A stretch of 64,000 nucleotides of DNA from Terana coerulea (GCA_024811115.1 JAKOGH010000005.1:1054001-1118000); one strand, 5' to 3'. Positions 23,462 through 34,967 are shown, numbered from the stretch's first letter. Numbers and translations: made by a program. Notes: generated by a model from the sequence alone, not told the origin.

Positions 23462-26400
23462 TCAGCGACCCACGTGCATGAACCGCACCCAGTCTTTCAA
23501 CCGTAATCCACGGCTGCGCAGTTGCTGAATAGCAGCATCTAAAATATATGGCACCAACGCATAGTCTTGCGGGCCATCCTTGAATAATGCGTCGTGTAGA
23601 ACCTCCGCGACGCTCGAGTCTTGAGGACCAGGGGTCCGCCTATGAGACGTGGTTAGGCGTTGGAATGGAGACAAATGAAGGATAAGAACAAACCACATGG
23701 TGCCGATGATGGATTTGTATCCAGCATTGAACAGTACCGCGGTGAGATTAATGAACTCATAAGGAAGCTCCGGGTTTGCGGCCACACACTCATATGAGGT
23801 GAGGTACGCCGTAGTAACTTCGCCAGCTGTCTCAACGACTCGAGACGATCCGCTCTCATCCAGCGTCCGGTAGTCCGGAAGATGTAATGTCGAAGAGCGA
23901 TCCGCGGTTGCCGACACGTAGACTTGATCCTCCGACGGCCCGTCGTCCCCCACGAAGTGCAGGCTACACAAGCATAGCAGAGCTCCCTGCGGCACCGTCC
24001 TCCGCACTTCATCAACGCGGAGGGGCACAACGCAGCGAAGCCGTGATATCTCGGGCAGCGCAAGCTGCACAGCCTGAAGGACGCTCCCGTCGCGCGGGTC
24101 GTCGTCTACAACCGCCTGGGCACGCTCGGCACGCAGAGAGCTGATGGTCGGGATGTAGGAAGATACCACGTAGTCGGAGGCGCACGCCGCATCGGGACTG
24201 GCTGAGTACCGGCCCGCCGCATGCAGGGGAATGAGCGAGAACGGTCCTGTTGGGCACCACCATATGCGGGGACGAGCGGTACTTGACGCACGCTGCGGAG
24301 AGACATGCATCAACCTTTGTGAATCTCAGCTTGAAAGTGGTAGAGCGGCCGACCTTCAACATCAGCCTCTGGATGATGGGGTTCACAGCCCCATTCCATA
24401 CCTCCTTCAGAAGGGATCCATATCGCTCCTCGGTGTAGCCGTCGTCTTGCGCAACGGCAACGAATTCCCCCGCTATACGGCTGGCCTCGGCGGGCGAGAG
24501 AGGCAGGACGATATCCAGCGGGGCGATGGATGTCGGGAAAATGACAAGGGCACGGCATTCGCGTAGCGTTGGTATCAGCACTGCCACAAACCCGCCCTCC
24601 CAGCCGTTGGAGAGCGAAGAGTATACCGGGGGTCGTAAAACATCCTCAAATCCAGGGCAGCCCCGTGCTTCTTCCATAGTCGTTTCGAATGCATGCAACA
24701 AGCGTTGCCGCTCTGCAATACTAGAACCTCGCCAGGGGTTGGAGGGGCCCAAGGTCGGAGAATAATGACCCGAGGGCGTAACGTTGACGGTCGAGCTATG
24801 CTCCAGCTGCCAAGCCGCCTGGCAGAGATTTTGGCATATAATCGGTGAGGGTCCCTCAAGATCAGGAGGGGAGTGGGAATACAATGACAACACCGCTGTC
24901 GCAGAACGCATATAGTCCAGTAATTCTACCGCATCGGTAAGACTGTGCGTGGAGGACGCCGCGACGGCCTGAAGCAGCCTCGGGACCTGTTCTAAGGCGC
25001 CCCTCCTAACGTCGCTATGCCCGTCGAAATAAGCGATGTGGGCGAGGAGTTGAATCGCATTCGCGCAGGCGTCGAGGAGCGAAGATGGGCGGTCTGCCTT
25101 TTCCGCGAGAGCAATCCAGTCTTGAGCATACTGGAAGCGTTCCCGGACACTCCCGTACGGGTCCTTCACCGCTTCGCCGTAATATCTCAGCGCATCCTCC
25201 AGATCGCCACCGCTGCGCGTTGCGTCGAAGCTAGCCTCGTACGCTTGGGCCAGAGAATGGATGCAAGTCGTGCGATGGAAGTGACCGGGCGAGCAAAGGG
25301 TAAGCGTCTCGTTCAACAAGCCAACCGCTTTGTCCCAGTCGAGCCTCACGGCGTCCTGGCGATACCGTGATAAAAGGCTCGGGCAACGGCGACACAAGCC
25401 ACCTCCGGATGCCCCTCTGTACCTGTGGCCTGCAAACACCGACGGCAAAGGTTAAGGGCCTCCATCAGATAAGTCCTGTCTTCGGATTGTTCGAACCTTG
25501 CCGTATAGGCCTCGGCTAATAGCTGCATCAGCGCGGTGGAGGATTCCGCGCTGAGCTTCACTATACCCTCGTCCGGCGAGTTCGCACAATTGACGGCGAG
25601 GACCTCGAAGTCTGCGGGATCTCGGGTCGCATGATACCGCAGCGCCAGGAGAGAAGTAAGGCTATGCAGGATGTGTCCGTCCGTGGGATGAAGCTGAGAT
25701 GCTTCGCGTTCTAATTCAATGGCGCGTGTGAGGTCGTCGATATGATTTGTCTTAACAAATCGCGTGGATAGGTCCGTCGCAAGGCTCATCAACGCTGCGA
25801 CTCTGTTGGGATGCCCCCACGGTCGCAGGTCAAGTGCTTCGCTGTCCAGGCGGACCGCATGCTCGAGGTCGGCCACCATGCCAGAAAATTCGAAACGACT
25901 CCAATAAGCATTGGCGAGATTGAGAAGGGACTGAGAACGATCAGAATGACCGGGAGGACGTAATGACAGTGCGTTGTGATGAAGAACTATACATTCTTGG
26001 AGGTCCTCCTTTCGGCCGGTCTGAGTAAAGCGGGCGCGAAGTGCAATGGCCAAGCGCGTAAGATAAAGCGCCCTCGCGTCGTGCCTCGCGGGGAGAAGCC
26101 GTAAGGCCTGCCGATGTAAGTCGACCGACTCCGTAAGATGATCGGTGGGGCAGTCGTCTTGTGCCTGTGAGCCATCGGTACTGTGCCAGTATATGTAAAT
26201 GTCGTAGGCCAGGATATGCAATACCTCGGCGCGAGCAGTGTTGTCACTGGGGCCGACCGTGAGCGCATCTCGTAGATATGCGATACAATCCTCAAGGTCT
26301 GTTAGATGAGCTGATGTGCTGTACAGCTCTCGCGACTGTTGCGCTAACGCGAGGATGCCAAGGAATTCCTCCTCGTTGTACTCGTGTTCGTCGACTTCCT

Positions 26401-26621
26401 CTACAATGAAAGCCGCTCGATTCGTTAGATTCCTGACATGACCATGACGAATGGGTGGTAATAAAAGACTGACCCTCGCTAGAATCGCGATCGGGGGAAG
26501 GGAGTTCGCTCCAGTCCGAAGTCGAAGACTCCGATAATTCGTCCTCATCAGGCAAGTAGCCCCCGTCAAGCTCCGGTGGTGGTGAACGCTCAGAACTAGG
26601 CACTAGTGGCGGGGTGTCCAT
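23462..26621 (-). CDS. TPR-repeat protein with C-terminal CHAT-like domain
   Basis: Exons 26621-26474, 26415-23694, 23639-23462, about 1015 aa. An acidic N-terminus (MDTPPLVPSSERSPPPELDG) is followed by many tetratricopeptide-like repeats of the kind LNLANAYWSRFEFSG / LMSLATDLSTRF, then a CHAT-like domain with RIWWCPTGPFSLIPLHAAG and FINLTAVLFNAGYKSIIGTMW. This architecture is abundant in agaricomycetes. The usual CHAT catalytic His (in a CHG motif) and Cys (in an SACxT motif) appear to be replaced here by DDG and TSYEC, so protease activity is doubtful. Two frame breaks: the A4 run at 25372-25375 (one base short) and AA at 24312-24313 (one base long); they cancel to 1016 codons. Function unknown. 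Confidence 0.83.
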
Positions 26622-26679
26622 TGCGCCCTTGCACAGGGGCGGATGAGCAAGGAATTGTGGCGTGCTGAGGAGGAAGAAC

Positions 26680-26848
26680 TCACCTGGACCAAAAAATCAA
26701 TCGCCCGTATTTGAATGCAAACCCTCCCGCGAAGACAACTATGGCCAACTCCGCTGATGTCCTGATCCAGCCATTTTTTTTTACTGGCGTTAGCTGACGT
26801 GGGTGGATAATGCAGTGAGCCTCCAGTGTGGTACGGTGCGTCGGACAT
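26680..26848 (-). CDS. Possible small single-pass membrane protein, frame broken in an A9 run
   Basis: Reading from the ATG at 26848 gives MSDAPYHTGGSLHYPPTSAN, then a run of nine T on the plus strand (26774-26782), then in another frame a hydrophobic segment AELAIVVFAGGFAFKYGRLI ending at 26680. Joining the two needs a one-base change in the homopolymer, the same defect seen elsewhere in this window; the result would be about 55 aa with one membrane span. The GTGAGT at the end could also be a splice donor, in which case this is an exon of a longer gene. I do not recognise the family. Confidence 0.3.
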
Positions 26849-27129
26849 GCAGTGTCCGGACGTGTAACTTCGGAAAGCACAGTGCCGCAGTATTGATACA
26901 GTATGAGAGCCCGCGATACCCCAGCCACCACTGCGCGCACGACAGTACGTCGACGTTTCATACCAACCAATGCACCATCATACCAACGGGCAGTTCGCGC
27001 AGACACCAGTCCGAAGACGCTGTTCATAGAAAACTACCACGCCGCTCAAGGCACAAGCACATTGTGTTCGTTTCCACGTACGGACATATCACGTTTGACG
27101 AAGGCTCACAATATGAAGCCGTCAATACC
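26849..27129. other. Intergenic
   Basis: 281 bases between the small ORF and the photolyase stop; nothing recognised. Confidence 0.4.
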
Positions 27130-29445
27130 TTAAACGTCGCCAGGGTTTTTATACCGTCTGATTGCGCGTTGACGGGCCTCATCATGCTGCACGAGTGGCA
27201 GCGGGTAACCTAATTTTGAGAGACCTTTACCGGCGGGTTGTGAACGTCTGCGCGTCATGCCTGTCAGGATGCGAACGACAATCACAGGCTGTGCGTGGCA
27301 CGTACCGTCTCCGAAAACCTTAGCGAGTTCCGGCACGAAGGTGCGGATGTAGTCGCCGGTCGGATCAGCCTGTGCGACATCAGTTGAGACCGGACTGCAA
27401 CTTGCCCCCACGCGTTTCGGCTGACTGACCTTTTGCTCTGCGTGTACGGGTTGAAAATCCTGAAGTACGGTGCAGCGTCAACTCCAGTGCTGGCACTCCA
27501 CTGCCATCCACCGTTGTTGGATGCGAGGTCACCATCTATCAGCGTCTCCATGAAGTACTGCCTCCCGTCGCATAAGTCATTTGCGGTACCACTTCAACGG
27601 CAAGGTATGATGCGAACCTTCTCCCCAAGCCTCCAATCTATCATCAGGTCCTTCACAAGGTACATTGCTGTGATCATCCGAATACGGTTGTGCATCCAGC
27701 CCATCTTATTAGCCTGGCGCATACCGGCGTCGACGATGGGCACTCCAGTGCGGCCGTCCTTCCAGGCTTGCAGATGAGCTTCGTTCGTCTCCCAGGAGAC
27801 ATTCGCAAGCTTCTCCTGGAATGGCCGCCCCATGGAGACCCGGGGGAACAATGCAAGCACGTGAGTGTAGAAGTCCCGCCATGCTGTGAGCGCCGTGAGA
27901 TTGTCAATGTCGTGGGTGGGCAGTGCAATACAAAGACGTGCTCGACCGATCTCTTGCACCCATTTGCCTATTCCCGTTTCTCTACTGGCATCAACCTTGG
28001 TCTTCCCGGAGAGTTCCATGGTGGCACGGATGCAATGGCGAGCTGAAATAACGCCCGCGGCTAGGTACGGACTGCGAGCAACCACAAACTCAGTCCGTCG
28101 TCAAACCTTTGAAAGCGAATGTGTTTCTCACCTGACTCTGCTGGTGGTATCTGCATTCAGCAAATCCCGCGCATCCTTGTACTTCCCAACCCGACTATCC
28201 TTGTACCCGTTCTTGGGCTCAGTTGCCCCAGGCGAAAGCGGGTCAGCCGCGCCCAGCTGGGAAGAGCGGGACTTCGTGTACAAGAATCGCGTGAGTATCT
28301 CGTGTGCGGCGTCTTCCCCTGCGGGCCAGCAGAGACGCATTGTCTCGGCGTCTTCCGCTGACACTTCGAAGCCTTCGACGCATGCCGGCACAACACTATT
28401 GAACAGCTTCCCATAGATTGAGTGCTGTCGTACGGTTGCATCGTTGGCAAGGACGTCTGGAGCACATGCCAGTGGATCCGGCGCATCTGTGAGGTGTGGG
28501 AGCCATGCTCTGAGGAAAGGAGAGTACACCTGCCACAATCAAGGTTAGCCTCAGATAGCAAACGAATCTAACTGAATCTGAAATGCGTACTGAATAGGCC
28601 TTGTTCTCCTTCGTCTTCACAGTGCCGGGTGCTATAACGCACTTGTCGTTGACAAACGTGCAGCCCACCGCCCCGCTCTGCTGGGCCATTCGCAAACCCG
28701 AGCATCACGCCGCAGCTCGTCGACCTCATGCTCGATATTGGCGAATATATGCGCAGCGTTCCACTGCGCAAGGATTGCTGTGACGCATTCAGGCAGAGTT
28801 CTTCGTGGGCTATGCGTCGTGACGTGCAACGGTATGTTTAGCTTCGCGAGACGGTCCTGTGGATTGACCGATGAATAGGGCAAAGCAATAGCAGATCTTG
28901 CGACTCACTTTGACATGAACAAGGTTCCGCAATGTAAAGTCAATGCGGCGGGCACTTCTATCATGGGCGATATAGTCCTGGGGACTGAGGATGAATAGGA
29001 CTAGCAGAGGTACGCTCAAAACCTTGGCCTTCTCGGATGCCATACTGAAAGCTCTGTTGTCATGAACTGCGGCGCATAGCTAAGTTACCAACCACATAGA
29101 ATTCACACAAGGCAAAATAAGCCCACCTCGCATGTCTTGCATCCGCATCCAATAGACCACTGCCTCTCCTCTCGCAGCAGGAACCTTCTTGGTCATCGCC
29201 TCGGTCAACTCCGTCAACCTCGCGAACGGCGTGTTCTGATCAGCCCTCGCCGCATTCTCCGCAGTGGCGATCTTGTTCGGCAAGTATTTGGTGTCGACGT
29301 GTGTCCTCTTGACAGAATGTGCGCTCGTGTTCGTAGGCTTTACACTGCCTGAGGTGTGGGTTGCTACCCGTACGACGCTGGGCGGCGGTGTAAGGCTACG
29401 CGTTCGCTTGGGCATCGTTCGTGATGCTCGAGAGAGTAGTTGCAT
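27130..29445 (-). CDS. PHR1: DNA photolyase (cryptochrome/photolyase family, class I CPD type)
   Basis: Nine exons: 29445-29127, 29066-28909, 28856-28591, 28529-28132, 28071-27947, 27883-27618, 27557-27430, 27369-27306, 27247-27130. The N-terminal alpha/beta domain has MRVHDNRAF and FILSPQDY. The FAD domain has [61 protein letters not shown] and [11 protein letters not shown], and the end is RRYKNPGDV. It repairs UV cyclobutane dimers using light. Three one-base losses break the frame: TT at 28689-28690, the T4 run at 27431-27434 and TTT at 27226-27228. Adding them gives 615 codons (614 aa). The start at 29445 ([17 protein letters not shown]) could be a targeting peptide; 29415 is an alternative start. 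Confidence 0.93.
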
Positions 29446-29769
29446 GTAAAGGTGTGCGTTTCGGACATTGCGGTTGACGTCGCTTTTGAAGTCGTCCCGG
29501 AGGCGGCGGACATCATCGACGCTAAAGACGATCCCGCCTCTGCGCCAGCCGCCATCCACTCCCGCCCATCGAGAAGTCACATGATCTCGCCACAACCGCT
29601 GAAAGAGCCGCTCACCGCCCGCCAATCAGAATGCCGCTACGAAACAAGGTGGAAGCACATTACGGTCAATCGCAGAATTCTTATGTTTTATTTAGCGTGG
29701 TCTTCAGGATCGTCTTTCACAAGCAACAGTAAATATATTTCTGTAGCGGACCAGCACGGCAATGCATCG
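29446..29769. other. Intergenic, photolyase 5' region and glutaminase 3' end
   Basis: 324 bases between the photolyase start and the glutaminase stop (both minus strand). It would hold the photolyase promoter. Nothing specific recognised. Confidence 0.45.
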
Positions 29770-32700
29770 TCACAACCACCGGGGTATGTTACTGGTGGTA
29801 CCTTTGGCAGCTCTGTCGGTAGTCGGTTCTGCGGGACTTGGAGTTGGGTCATCTGTGTTCGAAACAGCTGCATTGGCGTTGCCCAACGCCAGCTGTAGAG
29901 CGGCTCAGGATATTTTCGTCGCAAACGATAAACAAAATCTTACCAATGCCAAATGACCTCCAACAACGGGCCTCGCTCTGAATCCCTCGACCGCGCCGTT
30001 GGTGGTCTCATACCAGTCACCAAGTGGCTGAGAACTCGAGCCGTCGGCCGCATACTTGCGTACGGAGCTGATGAAGAGGTCGCGTACAGCTGTAGTGGTG
30101 GCGATGGCGGCTGTCCAGATCGACCAATCTGTATACCATGAACATGGATGAACTCAGTCTGAGCGGCGAAGTGTGCAGCAGGATGACATACCTGACTTGG
30201 TGTACGTGTGACGAGTGTCAAGCTGAACGCCAAAGCTGTCTGAGATAATTGTTAGAAGCAGTTCGGCACACGAATACCGCCGTGTACGTACTGGCATGCG
30301 AGCTGTACCATGCAGTCTCTATCACAGCTCATGAGCGATTACACAGTTCAAGGTATACTGCGCACTCACGCATGGTGTACACCGATTGAGGGAAGAGGTT
30401 GAGTCCAAGTAGCTTGTCGCCATAAAGATTGTACGCCAATCCCCATGTCGCATCTTGGTTATACTGGAACAAATTATCAGTCGTTCGATCGGCGGACACC
30501 AGAACAACCGAAACTCACCGCCAAAGTTAAATGCGCGCCCGTCTTCGAGGTCGCAAAAGTCTGCCACTTCGAGACGTATGACGAGGCGATGCTGCTATAG
30601 TTGGAGCTGACAGATGTTTTGCCCAACAGGCTCGCGATCTGCGACATGGCCTTGATGCCGACGATGCCCTTGATTGCTAAGTTGGTCTGGTTGGCGAGGC
30701 TGCCGGCGAAATCGTCCGTGCTGATCTGATTCGCGGGGATGAGCGAGTCAGTGATGAGGAATTGGGTCCACTGGTCCAAGAGATTAAACTGTAAGCCCAA
30801 AGCGATGAGTTGGGGTTAATGAAGATAAAAAGAGCACAAACGTAGGTGCTGATGAGAGACTGGTCGTTCGTCTTCTGGGTGTAGCTCAGCGTCATGATGA
30901 GCATGTTGCCGCTCTCTGCAATGCTTACTTAGCGCCCGCATCCTGCGTATCGTGCACAGAACACTCACCTTCGACGGGCATCGCCTCGTCCCCGCCATCG
31001 TTGTGGCCCAGAGCCTTCGGGTAGCTCGCACCCATGTCGTGCACGCTCCACTTGTTCGGGTACTGCCCCGTCGCTTGGTACGCAAACAGCGGTGTCAGGA
31101 GGTACTTGCCCAGCGTCGGGTTCGCGTACAGGAAGATCGGCCAGCTTGGGAAGATCACGTCCACCGTGTTGACGTTCTGCGACACGGATAATCACAACCT
31201 CAACGTCACCGTCGGATATAACGGACAAGAGTCAGATGACACGTACGCCGTCACTGGAGATCTCTGATAAACAAACGTGCATGTCAGAGTGAAGTGGCGA
31301 TGAGAAGCACAGGCAGAATGCGTACCCTTCATGAACATCATGATATCCGAGGTGTTGATCGACCCGTCACTGTTCCGCGAAGCGGTCATCTCAGTCGCCC
31401 CGAATGCTTGACGGACTGAAAGCGCGACGATGGATGCGTAGTCCGACGAGATTGCGGACGCATCCGATTGAACCTTCGCGTCAAATGTCTTCGCGCGACT
31501 GAGCGCGCTCCCGAAGTCATTGAGGAACGAAGAAATCTGCGGCGTATGCAAGTCAGCCCATCAAGCGCACGTCCTAGATCCCCCATCCACACGTACGGCA
31601 GAGGCAACCGTGCTGAACTGACTCCAGAAGAACAGGCTCCTGTTTTGGAGCTTCCCGCCGGCCACAATATACTCAACCGCAGGGTCGCGGACGTGGCCAA
31701 CCGCAAAGACAACAGGCGCAGACGCGCCGCTGACGGTGCCAAGGTCATGCGCGAAGCCGAAGACAGGCCAGTCGTCCTGCACAGCGCGGAAGTTCGTGTC
31801 CTTGGTGTTGGCAAGCACACCGTTATTGATGAATTGCGCACGGACGACGATGTCTTGGCCTGTTTGGAAGGTTGTGCCGGTCGCCTGGATCGTCTCATAT
31901 CAGGTTAGCGCATTTTGAAGACGCAAGTAACGTACGCTCAATGCGGCGTAGTAGGCTGAACCCTCTGTTTGTACCAAGCTTTCGTCAATATATTGACCAT
32001 AACTGCGGCAAGATAATGCTCACGTTGGATGTGATCGCTAACCTCCCCAAAAGGTGTCTGGGTGACCAATTGAGCCTGGTGAATGATCGAACCGCCAGTG
32101 GTAGTCGTGGTCCAGTTAGCAGTTAGGCTGTTGTCGCCAGTGACCCATTCCGCGCTGATGTCGGTGTAGACCTGAACGGAATGCGACTTGCCGTCGTTGG
32201 AAGTGGCTGTGAGAGAAAGATATGAAAACGGAGTGGATTGTTTGACAAGATCTGTAGGCTATAGATTGCCCATCAGAGATGTGAACTTTTCAATTCATAG
32301 GATGTGCATACCTCGACGGGGCTGAAGAAGTTGGCTGTCAAGTCGATGCCTCCGGACGTCATGACGAAAGTGCTCTGGGTAGATGTGAACTATTCGAGAC
32401 GATGGTCACCGCCCAGTGCACTGCCAGATTTTATATGATACGTACGGTCAAGCTCTTCTGCACTGATTTCTGTGGACTGGTGTTGGGAACGGACGGGACA
32501 CCGAGGAAATTATACACCGTGCCGTCGACCCTGACGTATCCTGCCCATCCCAAGATCTGAAAGCGTAACTTAGCCTTCTCAATCAACCTCTGCGTGAAGT
32601 GAAAGCTACTCGCCGAACCTGTCCAGAACTTGGGCCAGTCCGCGTTAAGCGCTGTGCCCGCGCCTTGGTTCAACCACGCAGAGAGGTACGGACTGCGCAC

Positions 32701-32811
32701 GGCAAGCGGAACCGACGCAGGGTTAAACGGAGTCGCAGTCCATGACACCGCACTAGCACATCCGGCGTATAGCACCAGGAGGTTGAGAGTGGCTGCCAGT
32801 GCAGCCAACAT
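29770..32811 (-). CDS. gtaA: Secreted glutaminase GtaA family protein
   Basis: About sixteen exons: 32811-32619, 32556-32446, 32389-32312, 32258-32024, 31978-31936, 31893-31597, 31536-31326, 31263-31247, 31176-30969, 30915-30842, 30788-30519, 30463-30370, 30318-30292, 30240-30193, 30128-29944, 29892-29770; about 740 aa. A signal peptide (MLAALAATLNLLVLYAG) precedes family blocks: ILGWAGYVRVDGTVYNFLG, QDDWPVFGFAHDLG, EISSDGNVNTVDVIFPSWP, WSVHDMGASYPKALGHNDGG, NQDATWGLAYNLYGDKL and DTRHTYTKSDW. These enzymes hydrolyse glutamine to glutamate outside the cell. Exons of 17 and 27 bases are required. Two splice phases disagree (exons 1/2 and 4/5), pointing to missing or extra bases. Confidence 0.92.
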
Positions 32812-32876
32812 TGTGATCTGGAGGCTTGGTGGGTGAAGGAAGAGTAACAGTTGCACTTCATCGTATACGGATGCCG

Positions 32877-32883
32877 TTATATA
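32877..32883 (-). promoter_or_regulatory. TATA box of the glutaminase gene
   Basis: TATATAA on the minus strand, about 66 bases before the glutaminase ATG. Confidence 0.55.
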
Positions 32884-33204
32884 CCAGTTGCGGCTTCGTG
32901 GCAGGTAAGCAAAGCGTAATGGGCGTCATCGCGAACTCTTAGGCGGGCGTGGCTGGAAGAAGGCTGTTGATCCCAAGGGACAGTGTGACTACGATCATGG
33001 GGCCTATGGATACAGTAAATTATGCTACCGCTTGCATGGCCTTTGGAGCGAGAAGAGCAAGGTCATCAGCGGTGAAATGTGCTCACGACAGCTTCGTAGA
33101 CGACTCACGTTGCTGCAGCGAAGTTGAGTATTCAACGAAGAGACCATCGGGCAAGCGGGCACAGTCGAGCATGCATGGACACCGGAGACAGGCTGCTGGC
33201 TCAC

Positions 33205-33885
33205 CGCCAAACAGCCGACAGTTTCAAGCTTTGATGATGAAATGGTGTGGGAGCCGTTGGGACGGAGCCGGCGTAAGACGACATCAATGCGGCAGCGGAG
33301 GCTGTTCCTATTCTCGTCATCAATGAAAATCGCCTTCAAATTCGGACCATCTTCAGCTGAACGAGAGCAGCGGCTTCACAGAGGAGAGTTTCACTTTGTG
33401 CATGGTTTCATGAATCGTGAAAACCGCATATTGCTGTTCAGCTAAGGATAATATTGACAACACGCTATTGCTACAAAAGAACCAAAGTATTACGACAACA
33501 TACCCCTTCCGCATCAACGGACCCTGTGGACAGGTCATACGGACTTTCGTCCACAAGGCCCGCGATCTTCTTGACCTTCCTGAATCTAAAGGAAGTTGTT
33601 TCCCAGGCTCTTACTGAACAGTGATCTACAAAAAGAATGGCAGTGAGTCATCGACACATGATGCGGAGAATTTGGTAAAGCGAAGTGGCTCAGATACCGT
33701 TGTAGAAAGGTTGATTCATGTATGCGACACATGTTCGTGACGCAGTCATACAGTGTGAATAAGATGTGCATCATTGCGAGAAGAGAAAAGATGTCAAGGA
33801 GAAATTGGCCTGAGAAACTCACCATGCTGAAGGTCGCCTTCGCCGAGTGGGAGTTGTCATACAGCATGAAAAACCTGGGCCGAGA
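33205..33885 (-). CDS. Unidentified spliced gene fragment
   Basis: Three exon-like blocks with good splice borders read on the minus strand: 33885-33823 (PRFFMLYDNSHSAKATFSM), 33579-33504 (KVKKIAGLVDESPYDLSTG) and 33440-33205 (AEQQYAVFTIHETMHKVKL, then AIFIDDENRNSLRCRIDVVL). The last block needs one T removed near 33355. The text looks like real protein, not random ORF, but I cannot name the family and could not find the first and last exons. A possible signal-peptide exon lies further up at about 34080-34200 (FFTFLSTPTTLPSAVLLFSA). Upstream and downstream limits are uncertain. Confidence 0.38.
33687..33705. repeat. 19-base direct repeat, copy 1
   Basis: Identical 19 bases occur here and at 33942-33960. 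On the minus strand each contains a possible GTATCT splice donor after CTACAACG. Both copies flank the 63-base exon at 33823-33885, so they lie in the two adjacent introns or are short undetected exons. Confidence 0.7.
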
Positions 33886-33941
33886 CTAGGAGGGGAACAT
33901 GGTTAGCACGTGAATATAGCAAGTAGGCAAGAGAAGGAAGA

Positions 33942-33960
33942 GGCTCAGATACCGTTGTAG
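33942..33960. repeat. 19-base direct repeat, copy 2
   Basis: Second copy of the sequence at 33687-33705, 255 bases away in the same orientation. Confidence 0.7.
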
Positions 33961-34526
33961 TTGAGTTAGGTTGTCACTCAAAACGCACGAGGCGTTCGGA
34001 TGTTTGGGAATTAACTTTTGACATCACCGCACGAAAAGGAAAAGACAGAAAGATACAAGAGAAGTAAGCTCACCTATGGTCTTATCATTCCTCCCAAGCT
34101 CGATGCTGCATCGACGACGGAAAAGGCTGAGAATAATAGCACGGCAGATGGAAGAGTGGTGGGCGTGGAAAGGAAAGTGAAGAATTTTGGGTTGGCGCTA
34201 GGTTGCTTGTCCGTGTTTGTACACCGGCCATCAGCGGACGTCCAAAGCGCACCAAACAACACGGTCCGCGTGTGGAAAGCGCTCACAGCAGGTCGCGTTG
34301 TCCACTGTCCGCTGCCTTCCTCCTCCCTCGAGCATTGTCGCCATGATTTTCCTGGGAATGTCAGGCAATCCGTTGCCAGGAAACTCTGTGGGCGTACGAG
34401 TGCGCCGCCGTTACCTAGCAACCCCGTACGTCGATTGCTCTACTGTTCTCTATGCTACTTAAACTGACGCAGCTGCGCTTTCATTTCCCCAGCCTTCGGC
34501 CTTGCAAAGCTAGTCTCTGCAACAGT

Positions 34527-34570
34527 CTTTCTCCCCTTTCTCCCCTTTCTCCCCTTTCTCCCCTCTCTCC
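34527..34570 (+). promoter_or_regulatory. Pyrimidine-rich tandem tract before the small ORF
   Basis: Four to five tandem copies of a CTTTCTCCC-like unit end about 38 bases before the ATG at 34608. Such CT tracts mark core promoters or leaders of highly expressed fungal genes. Confidence 0.55.
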
Positions 34571-34607
34571 AACTCTCACTCACACCCCCACTCGGTAACC
34601 ATCCAAG

Positions 34608-34967
34608 ATGTCTTACATGAGCACCAGCCCCGTCTGCTCACTCTTCCCCACCACCCCCGTGTTCGGCTCCTCGCCCCGCGAGACGCACGCCATGTACGAC
34701 GACTTCGGCTCCGTCATCCGCTCGGACGCTTCTCGTGAGCGGAAGGCGTCGAGCGCATGCAGGCCCGAGTCGCTGCGGTCCACCAGCTCCTCTTCACTGA
34801 GCAGCTTCAGCATGTTCGCGGGCCCGCCATCGCCTCGTGAGGCCCACGACATGTATGCGGATCTCTACACCGCCCTCTACCCATCCTGCGCCTCAGAGTC
34901 GACTCCTCGAGACAAGAAGACTTCCAGCGTCAAGGCCAGCCTGAAGAAGTTCTTCGGCGGTCTGTGA
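34608..34967 (+). CDS. Small serine-rich hypothetical protein with internal repeat
   Basis: A 119-aa single-exon ORF starting MSYMSTSPVCSLFPTTP. It holds two copies of an SPREthaMYdD-like motif (SSPRETHAMYDDF and PSPREAHDMYADL) about 50 residues apart, a serine-rich middle and a basic end (KASLKKFFGGL). There is no signal peptide or membrane span. Support comes from the ATG just after the CT tract at 34527-34570, the internal repeat and an even amino-acid composition. I do not recognise it; the amphipathic basic tail could bind membrane or protein, which is a guess. Confidence 0.5.
   Translation: MSYMSTSPVCSLFPTTPVFGSSPRETHAMYDDFGSVIRSDASRERKASSACRPESLRSTSSSSLSSFSMFAGPPSPREAHDMYADLYTALYPSCASESTPRDKKTSSVKASLKKFFGGL

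Noticed and set aside
32557..32618. Reading the glutaminase through this interval as coding
   Set aside because: It would insert about 20 residues into the conserved FWTG-ILGW junction, and it has intron-like borders.
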